Below the pieces are notes generated by a model that saw nothing but the letters and a program-made list of their open reading frames with translations, was not told where the DNA came from and ran no database searches. 17,230 bases of DNA from Paracamarosporium sp. OC-R06-R3 (Eukaryota > Ascomycota > Dothideomycetes > Pleosporales > Didymosphaeriaceae), in assembly GCA_019828545.1 (NCBI GenBank), contig JACVRA010000045.1, positions 1-17,230 on the forward strand. Reading direction: 5' to 3'. Positions 6,925 to 17,230 of this stretch are shown here, one piece after another (within the stretch, counting starts at the first letter, position 1; each line of letters opens with the position of its first letter). The position numbers were made by a program, and so were the translations under genes.

Positions 6925-8080
6925 ATGGCTAAAATTAAGCGTAAGTTACTTAAAACTTTACTTTGTAAAATTCCTATACTTAAGGGTTTTATATATAAAG
7001 AGTTTTTTATTCTTTTAAAGGTATTAATAGTAGTCCTTTATTATAGTAGTTACTAATTTATATAAGATTAAGTATTTAAAGCTATTAAAATTAGTAATAT
7101 TTTTATACTTTATAGTTAGGCTAGTTTAAAGAAAGGTTATTCTACTAATTTTAAGTTTACCTTTAAAGGAGTACTTAGTATAAGTATATATATTATTTAG
7201 TAAAGAGATTAAGCTATCTTATATTTTAAGAAAGAGTAAGTTATTAAAAAAGCCTATACTTTAGATTACCAAGTAAAATTAAAGTTAAAAAAGAAGCTAT
7301 AAAAGAATAAAAAATATAATAGCTTATTAAAGAAAAATAAAACTATAATATTTAAAAATTAATAAAACATTAAGGCTAAGAAGTGCTATAATATTTAAAA
7401 AAGTAATTAATATTATTATAGCTTATTATTATACTTACTTATTTATAATAATTAAATAGTTAAAGTCTAAGCTTATTTATATCTATAAAAAATAGACTAA
7501 GATCTAGGACGAGATTAATAAAAAACCTTTAAAAACATAATTAAAAAATTAGTAACTATAACTACCTCTTTAATAATAAAATTTTTAATAAGTTATAGTA
7601 TTTTTTATATTTAAAGTACTAGTAGTATATTAAATAAAATTTAATATAAAGTCTACTAGTAAGAAAAGAAAAAGTTTAATACCTACTTATTTAAAAATAT
7701 TTAAAAAAAGATTAAATATATATAATTTATTTAAGAGCTTACTCCTTAAGAGTTAAATATAGTATTCAAGAAAGATTTTTAGTAAATTATTATATACTTT
7801 TATTATATATATATATTTATTATATTAGACTACTTAAGCTTTTGTCCCTATTAGATATTTAAGGTATAGCTAAAGACGCTAATAACCCTTATATTAAATT
7901 TAAAAAGAATAAGTATACTAAGGAGAAGAATAAAAACTTTAAAATTAATAAAATATATAACTAAACTAAAAATAGCTATAATAAAGATATTCTAACTAGT
8001 AATAATAAGATAGATAATAAAAAGGAGATAAATAGTAAAAAAATAAATAATAAAAAAAATATAAATTTTAAAAAGTTCTT
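6925..8080 (+). pseudogene. Unidentified Lys-rich coding-like tract
   Basis: An ATG at 6925-6927 (MAKIKRKLLKT) opens a plus-strand frame that can be followed, through many RIP stops, to about 7860 (DLGRD near 7510, ELTP and IVFKKD near 7740-7775). It then shifts to another frame ending in an Asn/Lys-rich run (about 7860-8080) that RIP could have made from an acidic Asp/Glu-rich tail. I recognise no domain. Stops are not depleted, so the coding call is weak. The tract is divergent from the histone-like relic, separated by about 280 bp, and lies upstream of the hAT transposase on the same strand, so it might be part of that element. Confidence 0.25.
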
Positions 8081-8559
8081 AAACTAAAATATATCTTATA
8101 AATTTTAATAAGTAGAAATATACTATAGCCAAACATTAATAATAGCTAATTATTATAGACTTATAGTTATATAATAAAGGGATTAATATGATTATAATAT
8201 TTTAAATAATAATAGTATTATATATATTCTTTAATAATCTCCTTATAAGTTTTAATTATTAATTTATCTATTTTTTTATATTAAGTATAGCTAGTCTTAA
8301 GTATAACTTAAGTAGTTACCTACTAAAAGAACTTTATTAATTTAAATTTAATATAACTTAGTTTATTATAAGAGAAGAAAGATAATTTCTTTATCTTTTT
8401 TAATACCTACTACTTAATAATATAGAAACTTATAAAGGAGAAATAATATATATAAAATAAAAAACTTAGTAGATAAGTACCTCTTAAGTAAATAATCTTA
8501 TAAATTTAAACCTATACTAAAACTCTACTATACGTATAGGTATTATATAGTAGTAATTT
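8081..8559. other. AT-rich interval before the hAT transposase
   Basis: No gene recognised. If the hAT relic is an intact-length element, its left end and the first codons of the transposase should lie here or further left. I could not find a terminal inverted repeat because the right end of the element is outside the window. Confidence 0.3.
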
Positions 8560-10035
8560 AATAAGACTATATATTTAAATAATAGTTATTTATTTATATT
8601 CTACTATAATTATAATACTATACTTATATATTTAGCTATAAAGAGTATTAGTATAAAGTACTTAATTAATTACTATAATTTAAATTAGTATTAGGCTATT
8701 TTATTACTACTTTATTTTTAATTATTTATAACTCCTCTTTGCCCTATTACTACTAGAGATATAACGCCTATACTACTTTACTTAAAAGAGGCATTTTAAA
8801 AAGAGTTAATTTATATTATTATTAATAATAACTAGTTATTTTACTTTATTAAGTAACTATTTTTTTAGTACTTTATTTAATTCCTTAGACTAAATACTTT
8901 AATAATTAATTAATATACTTTTAAGTTAATATTTAAAGAGTAGTTTATTAAAGTAAAAGCTTTACTCCTTTAAGACCTTAAAAAAAAGACTAAAATTTTT
9001 ATTACTTTTAATATATAGTCTATAAATAATTACTTTAGCTTTCTTATAATTAAAGGCTGCTATATTAATAATAACTAGTAACTTTAGGATAGGCTACTTA
9101 ATTTTATTTTAATTTAGGGGAGATATATTAATATTTTTATAATAGTAGAAATTCTTTAGGTTTTATTAACTATAAATATAGTATAATAACTACTAGTAAT
9201 TATTTATAATAATACTAGTAATAATAGTATACTAGTTTTAATACTTTAAAATAAGCTTAAAGTAATAGGTATAAATTAAAAGTATAAGAAGAACGTAATT
9301 CTCTACTTTACTTATATTATTAATCTTATTATTTAAGATGTTATTTAGTACCTTAGACTTTTAGCTTTAAATAAAATAGATAATACTAAAACTTTATAAA
9401 GGTACTATATTAATAATATTAAAATAAGGATATTAGTATTAAATACCCTTTATAAGGTTAATAAGATTATTATAATTATTTATTACTTACTAATATAAGG
9501 TAGCTTTATATTATTTATATTATAATTAATTAGTTATTATAACGTTTTAAGTAATTTATTCTTATATAGAAGGATAAGGAGCTAAAAAAGCATCTCTTTA
9601 TTATATAAAATATAAAGATATAATAGAACTTAATATATAATATATATATATATATATTATATACCTTAAGAATTATATTAATAAATAGCTTTAAAATAAA
9701 ATTATATAAAAGATAAATTTAAATACTTATATAAGAAGTAGTAAAGTTTCTAAGGTAGATTTTTATAATTTAAAATAACTTTAACTATTAACTATTAAAT
9801 AGTATTATCTTAAGCTTATTATTAAAATATTAAAGAACTTTAAGGATATAACTACCTTTCTAAGCCAAAATAAGAGGCCTTAAATCTTATATATTTAACT
9901 TATATATAACCGCCTTTTTAACTTCCTTAATAAGATAATAGAAGACTTAAGTAAGAATTAAAATAATAAAGAGGTTATAAATTAGCCTAATATTATAAGA
10001 TTAATAGTTAAAAGGGATTAAATAAAGCTATTTAA
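8560..10035 (+). pseudogene. hAT-family transposase relic, interrupted by element A
   Basis: From about 8581 one plus-strand frame gives a BED-type zinc finger in which Cys and His have become Tyr: Y-Y-N-Y, then 16 residues, Y-L-I-N-Y, fitting Cx2C...Hx3H. The same frame runs through FFxYFIxFLRLNTL (about 8865-8910) into the hAT catalytic start, TKIFITFNI(stop)S at 8989-9021, fitting TKISxTFDxW with the first catalytic Asp now Asn (9010). Next come YNNTSNN at 9205-9225 (family DNASNN, second Asp now Asn at 9208) and YFTYIINLIIQD at about 9304-9340 (family CxxHxINLxxxD). After a frameshift between 9360 and 9780 it reads YYLKLIIKILKNFKDITTFL and IYNRLFNFLNKIIEDLS (about 9800-9960), the middle of a hAT transposase. 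It stops at the LTR at 10036, so the C-terminal dimerisation domain should lie right of 17230. Identification is from motif order and is strong; the start is approximate. Confidence 0.78.
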
Positions 10036-10485
10036 TGTTATAAGTAAAAAAACTAAAGGCTATAGGATAGTACTTATAAGGTACTAAAGGCCAGAGGCCT
10101 TAATATTAATCTAGACAACAAAGGAATCCTATAGAGTAAAATAAGTTAATTAAAATTACGTAACCCTAATCTACTAAAAATAGGGCTAAGTAATAGAGTA
10201 TACTACGTAACTATAATCTATTAAGAACTAGGATATATAATAGAGCAAAATAGTACTCCCTTTAAAAGAAAAGGCTAAAAGGGATTATAAATAAGATAAA
10301 ATAAAAATAAAGAATAAAATAATTAATATATAGTTTAAGAAAATCTTTATACTTTTTTTATATTTTATAGTTAACTTTAATTATATTTTAACTCTTTAGT
10401 TAAGTAATTTTTTTATATAAGAATAATTAATCTTCTCTTAATATATTATTAAGTATTTTTAATACTTAATTAAAGCTTAATAACT
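10036..10485 (+). repeat. 5' LTR of element A, about 450 bp
   Basis: It begins TGTTATAAGT and matches 16780-17230 over the full length, including TAGTACTCCCTTTAAAAGAA and the A-rich block that follows. It is less mutated than the 3' copy: it keeps GGCCAGAGGCC and GACAAC where the 3' LTR has transitions to A and T. The end is placed by the loss of identity at AATAAC; a canonical CA end is not visible. No standard tRNA primer-binding site is recognisable just downstream. Confidence 0.88.
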
Positions 10486-10789
10486 TTTATTATTAAACTA
10501 CTTTTTATTATTAAAGCCTTATAGGCCCTACTATAAGTAAACTCTACTACCTTAGTATAAATTAAACTAGGTATATAGTATACCCTATAATACTTTAACT
10601 ATTTAATATTAAAAATAATAGTAATATTATTAAGTTTATAAGTATTTTAGACTATTATAAAAAGCTCTACTTCTAGGCCAATAATAAACGTAGTTATAGT
10701 AATAGTCTAGTAAGCCAATATAATTTAATAGCTAAAGAAATAGTTAACGTAAGTAATAATATAAATATAAACTTAAGACTTAAAATTAA
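10486..10789 (+). other. 5' leader of element A
   Basis: Between the 5' LTR and the first Gag-like codons. It should hold the primer-binding site and packaging leader, but RIP has removed any recognisable tRNA complement. No other feature is seen. Confidence 0.4.
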
Positions 10790-11660
10790 GGACCTAAAAG
10801 GGAACCTTTAAGATTTTAAAACTATTTAATAAAATACTATTTAAGCTTAAACCATTTTTAATAAACGTAGAACTATATATATATAACTATAAGATTAATA
10901 TAAACATTAATAAGATTTTAATAGTTAATATATATATAATTAGTAATACTACTATTTAAAAAAAGATAGTATATTAAAAAATTACTCTTTTAAAACGTAA
11001 AAAACCTTTAAGGACTAGAAGACCTATAAAGAAAAAATTAAAATAATATTTAAAAAAGTTAATAAAAAGAAGTAAACGGAATAATAAATCTAATACTTAA
11101 AATAAACTAGCTTAGTAGGAAAATATACTATAGTATTTAAATAACTATAAAATAAAATAAAATAAAATAAAATAATAACCTACTTTAATTAGCCTACTAT
11201 AATAGACTAAAGGAGGTAGTTAAGGATAGACTAATATACTATACTAAACTTAAAAATTTAAAGGATTTAATTAAAGTATTAATTAAAATTAATAATCGTC
11301 TATATAAATAAAACTAAGAGAAGTGGAAAGGTACTAAAGGATTTATTATAGCTAAAGCTAATACTTTAAAAAAGTAAAAATACTAAAATAAAGACAAAGA
11401 CATTATTATAATAGATAAAGCCTAAGATTAAAGATAAGATAAATTCTAAAAAAAGAGTAAATAAGACTTTAATATATAAAAGAAGAGATAAAAATACTAC
11501 TATAATAAAGTATATTTAATATATAAAGAAAAAGGATACTTTAAGGTAGATTATCTAAAAAATTAGGCTAAAAATAGAAAATATATAAAAATTATAAAAG
11601 TAAAAATAATAAACTTAAGGCTAAAAATACTACTACTACTTTATAAACTTAAGTTTAAAG
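10790..11660 (+). pseudogene. Gag relic of element A
   Basis: The reading starts near KDLKGNL (10790). It gives a Retrotrans_gag core at about 10980-11140: a SFK.KTFKD(stop)KTYKEKIKIIFKK run, then LK(stop)TSLVGKYTIVFK, matching the family pattern FLxGxAxxW...F...SVxxYxxxF. Further on, VVKDRL (11216-11233) and LIKVLIKINNRLYK match LKxEVKDxL and AxxIDNRLYxR. A zinc knuckle lies at 11513-11554 as Y-L-I-Y-KEKG-Y-FKVD-Y, exactly the CX2CX4HX4C spacing with Cys and His turned to Tyr. The frame changes from 3 to 2 within the AATAA microsatellite near 11149-11176. The Gag protein forms the virus-like particle in which reverse transcription occurs. The start codon is not identifiable. Confidence 0.8.
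11149..11176 (+). repeat. AATAA pentanucleotide microsatellite inside gag
   Basis: About five units of AATAA (or AAAAT) lie in the gag tract between the SVGKY segment and the VVKDRL segment. Because the unit is not a multiple of three and the readable frame differs on the two sides (frame 3 before, frame 2 after), a change in unit number probably caused the shift. Confidence 0.75.
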
Positions 11661-13310
11661 AACTCTAGGAGGCTATAGGTTAAAAAGCTATAATAGCTAA
11701 AAATCTTTAATAAAAAATATAGATAAAAACTATAAAAAATAAGATTACTATATAGATCTTATAAAAAGTCTATTAAGTATATAAATAAAAGAATTATATA
11801 GTAAAAGAATACTAAAAGAAGATTAAAATTATAGGGCTTAAGCCTTAAAAAATATATAAGTAGGTTAAAGGACGCTAAAGAACTATACCTATACTAGTTT
11901 AGTAAATATAAATAAAATTTAACTATAATAAAATTAAATAGTAAAACTATACCTTAGACGTATATAATATTTATAAAATAAAAAAAAGGTTAGTTATTAA
12001 AATACTAGGTAATAAAGACTATAAAAGGCTATAAATTAATAAATATAAAGTTTAACTATACTACATTTACTACTTAAAAGACTAGGCTAAATAGTATATA
12101 TACTTAAAATAGGTTAAGTATTATATATAAGAATATCTACTATACTAGGATTAGAAATATATAGTAAGAATATAGCTAATAGGGTTAAAAAATAATATCT
12201 TTTCTATACTATATATATATAATTTATAAAAGTATCTACTATAGACTAATTTAGTTTATATAATACTAAACTAAAGAGACTATAAATAAAAAGAATACTT
12301 AAGATATCTAGTAGAAAAAAAAGTAGCTACTATTAAATAAAGCCTTAAAATAAAAATACTAAAACCTATATAAATAGAAATACCTAATAGAGAACTATAC
12401 TAGGTATAGTATAAAAAAAGTAAAAGAAATAAAGTAATTTAAATAAGCTAAGAACTACTATAAGACTAAGTATCTTATAAACTTTTAAAAAAAAGTAAAA
12501 TATTTAATTAGTATATAGTTAAAAAACTAAAAGGCTACTAGACTAAAGACTAGACTAGTAAAGATATAATAATAGTAAAATAAGCTATAAAAGACTTAAA
12601 TAAAAACTTATAGTTAACTAAAACTATTATAATTAAAGAATTCTAAGTAATAGTATTAATTAACCTAAAAGTAATAAAATATTTAATTTTTAAAAATATA
12701 ATTAAAAGGCTAAAATTACCTTACTAAAAGAAAGACTAGTTAATTAGGTTAAAAATAATAGACAAAACGCTATTAAAAGAGTATAAAAAAAAATGTTTAT
12801 AATTAAAAACTTTACTTTTATTAGTATACTTTAATAAATTTAAGAGTTAATACTAGTTTACTATACTATAGATAGGAACTATAGAAGTAATTATAAAATA
12901 TAATTAACTTAAGTAATATAACTTAGTAATAAACTAAAAAAAATAAATAATTATAACTAGACAAGCTATACTAATAATTAATAGAGTAAAATAGCCTTAA
13001 AAGGGATAAACTAAAAGAGTATTTCTTAAAATAAGTAAAAATATTTAAGAAATTTTAAAAGCTAGGATAGTAAGACTTCTATAAAGGAAACCCTAAAATA
13101 TTAAAGTAATATAAATATAAAGATTAGATTTTTAAATAATACCTATACCTAAGAATATTTTATTAAAATATAAGAAGTATATAGAACTCTTTAAGGAAAA
13201 AGAAGAGAAGGCTTTACTAAAATATTAAAAATAGAATTATAGAATACCTTTAAAAGAAGGTATAAAACTATAACTAAAATAGCTAAGGCTAATATCTATA
13301 AATTAAAAAA
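11661..13310 (+). pseudogene. Gag-Pol junction and protease/linker region of element A
   Basis: This interval should carry the aspartic protease and the linker to RT. Stretches of coherent sequence are visible (for example KEFQVIVLINLKVIKYLIFK, about 12637-12700), but I cannot find a convincing D[ST]G active site, which RIP could easily have erased. I list it as pol by position only. In many fungal gypsy elements gag and pol share one frame. Here the zinc knuckle and RT are both in frame 2, which is compatible with that. Confidence 0.5.
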
Positions 13311-16075
13311 AGGAACTATAGGAGTACTTATAAAAGAATCTAAGTAAATAATTTATATAAGAAAGTAAAAGTCTAACTATATTCTTAATCCTTTAGATAT
13401 TAAAGAAGAATAGTAAACTATAATTTTATATAAATTATAAATAGTTAAATAATACTATAGTAAAAAACTAGTACCCCCTACTACTTATTATAAAATTAAT
13501 AAATAGACTTAAAGGGGCTAAGTAGTTTATAAAGTTTAATATATATAATAAATATTACTATATATAAATAGCTAAAGGTAAAGAATAGAAAACTATATTT
13601 AAAACTTAATATAAATTATATAAGTATATAGTTATACTCTTTAGGTTAATTAATATACCTATAATATTCTAGGCATTAATTAGTAAGATACTATATAAAT
13701 ATTTAAATATATTTTATATAGCCTATTTTAATAATATACTTATCTACTCTATAAAAACTCTAGAGGAGTACTAGGAATATATAAAGAAAGTACTTAAGAA
13801 AATAAAAAAGTATAAACTACTTTTTTATTTAAAAAAGTATAAATTTTACGTTACTAAAACTAAGTATTTAGAATTTATAATTTTAAGAGAAGGTATATTT
13901 ATAAATCTAAAGAAGGTAGCTACTATATAAAAATAATAAAAACTTAAGTTAGTAAAGAATATTTAATTCTTTTTAAAGTTTACTAATTTTTATTAAAAAT
14001 TTATTAAGAATTACTCTAAGATAATAATACTATTAATAAAACTTATAAAAAAAGAGGTTTAATAGAACTACTTTAGTAGAAAGCTAAAAGAAGTATTTTA
14101 AAAACTTAAAAAAAGATTTCTAAAAAAACTACTATTATAAATACACGATTTTAAAAGAAGGATATATATAAAAATAAATACTTTAAACTATATACTTAAA
14201 GTAATTCTTTTATAGCTATATAAAAATAAAAAATAAAAACTAGTATTTTACTATTTACGTAAGTTTTTAAGAGTAGAACTAAATTATAACGTTTATAATA
14301 AAGAACTACTAATAATAGTAAATATCTTTAAATAATAAAAAGTATAATATATAAATATACTATATTAAATTAAGATTTAAATTAATTATTAAAATCTAAT
14401 AAGTTTTACTACTACTAAGAAACTAAATTAATAATAGGTATAATAGGTTAAACTTTTTATAAACTTTAACTTTAAAATCTACTATTAACTAAGAACGTCT
14501 AATAGAGTAGTAGATGCCCTAAATAAAAAATTAAACCTAATAAAAAAAGAGCCTTTAAAATAGTATATAATACTAAAAATAGCTTAAAACGGTATACTCT
14601 AATATAATTAATTAAAGAAATAATACTATTAAATAAACCTAGATAGAAAAGTAATAAAAATAAAAATATAAAAGACAACTACTATATAATACTAAAGCCT
14701 AAAAGTAAATAACTTTTAAGATAATACCTAACTCTTTATAGAATAAAAAGAGGAATATAATTTTTATTAAATAAAATTTAATAGAAAAGATTATTAGTAA
14801 AGATAAATAATTTAAAAAAGATAAGAAGACTTTTTAGTAAGAAAGCTTTATAAGTTAAAGAAATAAAGATATCCTAATATTAAAAAAATAATATATTAAA
14901 TTATAAATAAATATACTATACTTAAACTTAAGAAGGTAGTTAAAAAAGTATTAGATAACTATTTAATTTATTATAAAAATAAGCCTAAAAATTATAAGTT
15001 TTATAAGTTACTATAACCCCTACTACTACTAATATAACTATAGTTAAGTATAATAATAGACTTTATAGTAAAGCTTCTAGTATTACTATAACTAAAGTTA
15101 AATAAAATATATAATATAATATTAAATATTATAGATTAACTAATAAAAGTAGCCAAGTTTATACTTATAAAAAAATTAATAATAGTAAAAGAACTAGTTT
15201 ATAAAGTTAATAAAGCACTTCTCTTAAAGTATAGTACCTTAAATAAAATTATTATAAATAAAAATAAACTCTTTATATTTAAATATTAAAATACGTTTAT
15301 AAGTACTTTAAAGATAATAAAAAGGCTCTTAATAAGTTTCTACCTTTAAATAAATAGGTAAATAAAATGTATAAATTAAATACTAAAATAGTACCTATAA
15401 TTTTACGTAAATAAGTAGTAGAATAACTAAGTTAAACTCCTACTAATAGTATAGTTAATATATAATAATATTAAATTAAATATAATAGACTATTTACTAT
15501 ATTACGTTAACTATAGGTATAAGCTAGTAGCTTATAGGAACTCTAAAGACATAAAAAGTACTACTATAAAAGTTTAAAAAAAGACTTAAAAAATAAAAAA
15601 ATTATATTAAGTCCTATAGAATAGAATATTCTATAAGGCCTTCTTAGTATTTAAGAATATAAATAAGTAAAGGATTAAAAAACTAACTTTTAAAAGGGGG
15701 GATAAAGTTTTTCTATTATAAAAAAATCTTAAAATTAAATAGTAAAGTAAGAAACTAGATTATTTATAAATAAAACCCTTTAAAATTCTAGAAAATAAAG
15801 AATTAGTTATAAATAAGCTTAAATTATTAAAAGAAACTAAAATATATTTAACCTTTTATAAATTACTATTAAAATTAGTACCTTAAAATACTTTAATTAA
15901 AAACAAGTTAAAATTAAAGAATAATAAGTATAAGGTTAAAACTATTAAAAACCTATAAAAAATTAATAGTTAATATAAGTATTTAATATTATAAAAAGGA
16001 TAGTTAAAGTAATATAATATATAAGAACTAAAGAAAAACCTTATAAATTATAAGAAATTACTAAAGGACTTTTAA
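13311..16075 (+). pseudogene. Pol relic of element A: RT, RNase H, integrase, chromodomain
   Basis: All domains read in the same frame (codons starting at positions with remainder 2 modulo 3). RT: the priming segment EYL(stop)KNLSK(stop)FI(stop)ESKS at 13322, AKGKE(stop)KTIFKT at about 13570-13605, and the catalytic YFNNILIYS at 13724-13750, a RIP form of YFDDILIYS. RNase H: LVFYYLRKFLRVELNYNVYN then KELLIIVNIFK (about 14235-14330), matching the family segment after the first Asp. Integrase: HHCC zinc finger from RYPNIKK (14867) to Y-L-I-Y (14960-14971), the DDE core with IIIDFIVKL (Asp at 15059), an FYL(stop)INR(stop)IKCIN run (about 15338-15375) from FxPQTDGQxxRxN, and a GPY/F module from LTFKRGDKVFLL (15683) to FYKLLLKLVP (15894). 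Chromodomain: 15929-16072, from YKVKTIKN through YKYLIL(stop)KG to ENL-like KNLINYKKLLKDF. Confidence 0.88.
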
Positions 16076-16329
16076 TACTAACGTATAAAAATATACTTTT
16101 AGAAAAGTATAATTTTAAACCTAAAGCTAAGGGAATAGCATTAAAATTATAAAAAAAATTAGAAAAATTAAACAAAAAAGGATTAGCCTATAACTAGCCT
16201 AAGTTAAATAAAGGTTTAAATAGTAAAGGTTTAAAAAGTAAGGATATAATAGTAGCTATACTAATTAAACCTACTACCTACTTTAATCCTTTTAACTCTT
16301 TAATAAAAGTAATATTTTTTAATACTTAA
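16066..16329 (+). pseudogene. Stop-poor tract overlapping the end of Pol, shifted frame
   Basis: Directly after the chromodomain, a different plus-strand frame (remainder 1) runs 88 codons with only two stops (TAA at 16150 and TAG at about 16189) before TAA at 16327. It includes YKNILLEKYNFKPKAKGIAL and LNSKGLKSKDIIVAILIKP. This is unusually open for the window. It may be the true Pol tail after an indel, or a small extra reading frame. The opposite strand is also rather open across about 15960-16400. No domain is recognised. Confidence 0.35.
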
Positions 16330-16767
16330 TAATACTCCTTTTCTTTAGCTATAGCCAATTTATTTTTAAGATTTAAAATATAATAATAAGTAGTTTATAG
16401 GTTAAAGGTAGTTTAATACTACTTCTTTTATATTTTCTACTATTTAGTTTTCAACAATACTAGGTTATAATAATATTTAATATAAATATAAAAATTATAG
16501 TAATTTATTAATAACTTTATTATATACTTTAAATCCTTTTCTTTATAATAATTATAGAGAGTTAATATTTCTATACTAGCTATAAAAATTTAATTAACAT
16601 AATAATAATAGTACTAAGTTAAAGATAAATAAATTTTTAATATAGTTAGGTAGATAAGAATAAAGAAAAAAAGAATATAATAAAATAAAAATACCTACCT
16701 TTATACTCTAATAATATAACGTAGTATAGTTAATAAATTATATAAGTTTTTAAAATAAAAACCCTAA
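16330..16767 (+). other. 3' untranslated region of element A
   Basis: AT-rich, with no convincing domain. Short repeats of CTTTTCTTTA occur (near 16339 and 16539). It leads into the polypurine tract and 3' LTR. Confidence 0.45.
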
Positions 16768-16779
16768 ATAAGGGGATAA
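16768..16779 (+). other. Polypurine tract of element A
   Basis: ATAAGGGGATAA is immediately followed by TATTATAAAT, the 3' LTR start with TG mutated to TA. Same GGGGATAA/T-TTAT junction as element B. It primes plus-strand DNA synthesis. Confidence 0.75.
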
Positions 16780-17230
16780 TATTATAAATATAAAAAACTA
16801 AGGGCTATAAAATAGTACTTATAAAGTACTAAAGACTAAAGGCCTTAATACTAATTTAAATAATAAAAAAATCCTATAGAGTAAAATAAGTTAACTAAAA
16901 TTACGTAACTCTAATCTATTAAAAATAGGGCTAAGTAATAGAATATATTACGTAACTATAATCTACTAAAAACTAAGATATATAATAGAGTAAGATAGTA
17001 CTCCCTTTAAAAGAAAAGGCTAAAAGGGATTATAAATAAAATAAAATAAAAATAAAGGATAGAATAATTAATATATAGTTTAAAAAAATCTCTATACTTT
17101 TTTTATTTTTTATAGTTAACTTAAATTATATCTTAACTCTTTAGTTAAGTAATTCTTTTATATAAGAATAATTAGTCTTCTTTTAATATATTATTAAGTA
17201 TTCTTAATACTTAATTAGAGCTTAATAACC
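16780..17230 (+). repeat. 3' LTR of element A, reaching the window edge
   Basis: It matches 10036-10485 along its full length. It begins TATTATAAAT where the 5' copy has TGTTATAAGT, a RIP-type change of the terminal TG. The last bases AATAACC coincide with the end of identity in the 5' LTR within a base or two, so the LTR probably ends at or just past the window edge. It carries more transitions than the 5' LTR. Confidence 0.88.

Larger units (their letters stand above)
10036..17230 (+). mobile_element. Element A: near full-length Ty3/gypsy chromovirus (LTR retrotransposon), RIP-inactivated
   Basis: Two direct LTRs (10036-10485 and 16780-17230) bracket a 6.3-kb internal region with domains in Ty3/gypsy order: Gag with CCHC knuckle, RT, RNase H, integrase, GPY/F and chromodomain, then a polypurine tract. 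The knuckle and all the pol domains lie in one frame, so damage there is mostly point mutation, not deletion. Differences between the LTRs are almost all C/T or G/A, so LTR divergence cannot date the insertion. The element sits inside the hAT transposase relic. The right target-site duplication is outside the window. Such chromodomain elements are common in ascomycete heterochromatin. Confidence 0.9.

Noticed and set aside
6925..8080. Assignment of this tract to histone H4 or a Tc1/mariner transposase.
   Set aside because: No H4 motif and no clear helix-turn-helix or DDE pattern could be read; naming a family would be guesswork.
1..17230. tRNA or rRNA genes and intact open reading frames.
   Set aside because: No cloverleaf with intact conserved loops and no rRNA-like segment was noticed, and every candidate reading frame of useful length is interrupted by multiple TAA/TAG codons.

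Overview
This window looks like a transposon graveyard from a filamentous ascomycete (Pezizomycotina) with repeat-induced point mutation (RIP). By eye it is only about a quarter G+C. CpA and TpG are nearly absent and TpA is in large excess on both strands, and differences between repeat copies are almost all C/T or G/A transitions. TAA and TAG stops fill every frame, so there is no intact gene. Identities below come from reading through RIP-type stops (TAA/TAG in place of Gln, Trp or Arg codons) and from RIP-type substitutions (Tyr for His or Cys, Asn for Asp, Lys for Glu).

Layout, left to right. Positions 1-3147 are the 3' part of a plus-strand Ty3/gypsy chromovirus relic (element B): the integrase tail and a chromodomain to about 575, a long spacer of roughly 2.4 kb, a polypurine tract, and a 204-bp LTR at 2944-3147. 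The spacer holds a patch that is visibly less mutated (about 1080-1560) and an inverted repeat. Positions 3148-4793 hold an unidentified minus-strand coding-like tract headed by an inverted copy of the same 204-bp LTR (4590-4793), with a third LTR scrap at 4991-5033. Positions 5094-5809 are simple-sequence structure: a 17-bp palindromic tandem array and two 120-bp direct repeats that each contain a hairpin. Positions 6164-6646 (minus strand) are the most unexpected content: the relic of a histone H3-like gene, with the whole histone fold readable in one frame. Positions 6925-8080 hold an unidentified plus-strand tract. Positions 8560-10035 are a hAT-family transposase relic with a BED-type finger. 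It is cut at 10036 by a second, essentially full-length chromovirus (element A, 10036-17230) with 450-bp LTRs, Gag with a CCHC knuckle, RT, RNase H, integrase and chromodomain.

The parts fit successive nested insertions into heterochromatin: element A inside the hAT transposase, and element B apparently inside a reversed relative. Both gypsy elements carry chromodomains, which in chromoviruses are thought to direct integration to methylated-H3K9 chromatin. RIP then silenced all of it. Why an H3-like gene sits in this debris, as a duplicated host gene or as transposon cargo, is the main open question.
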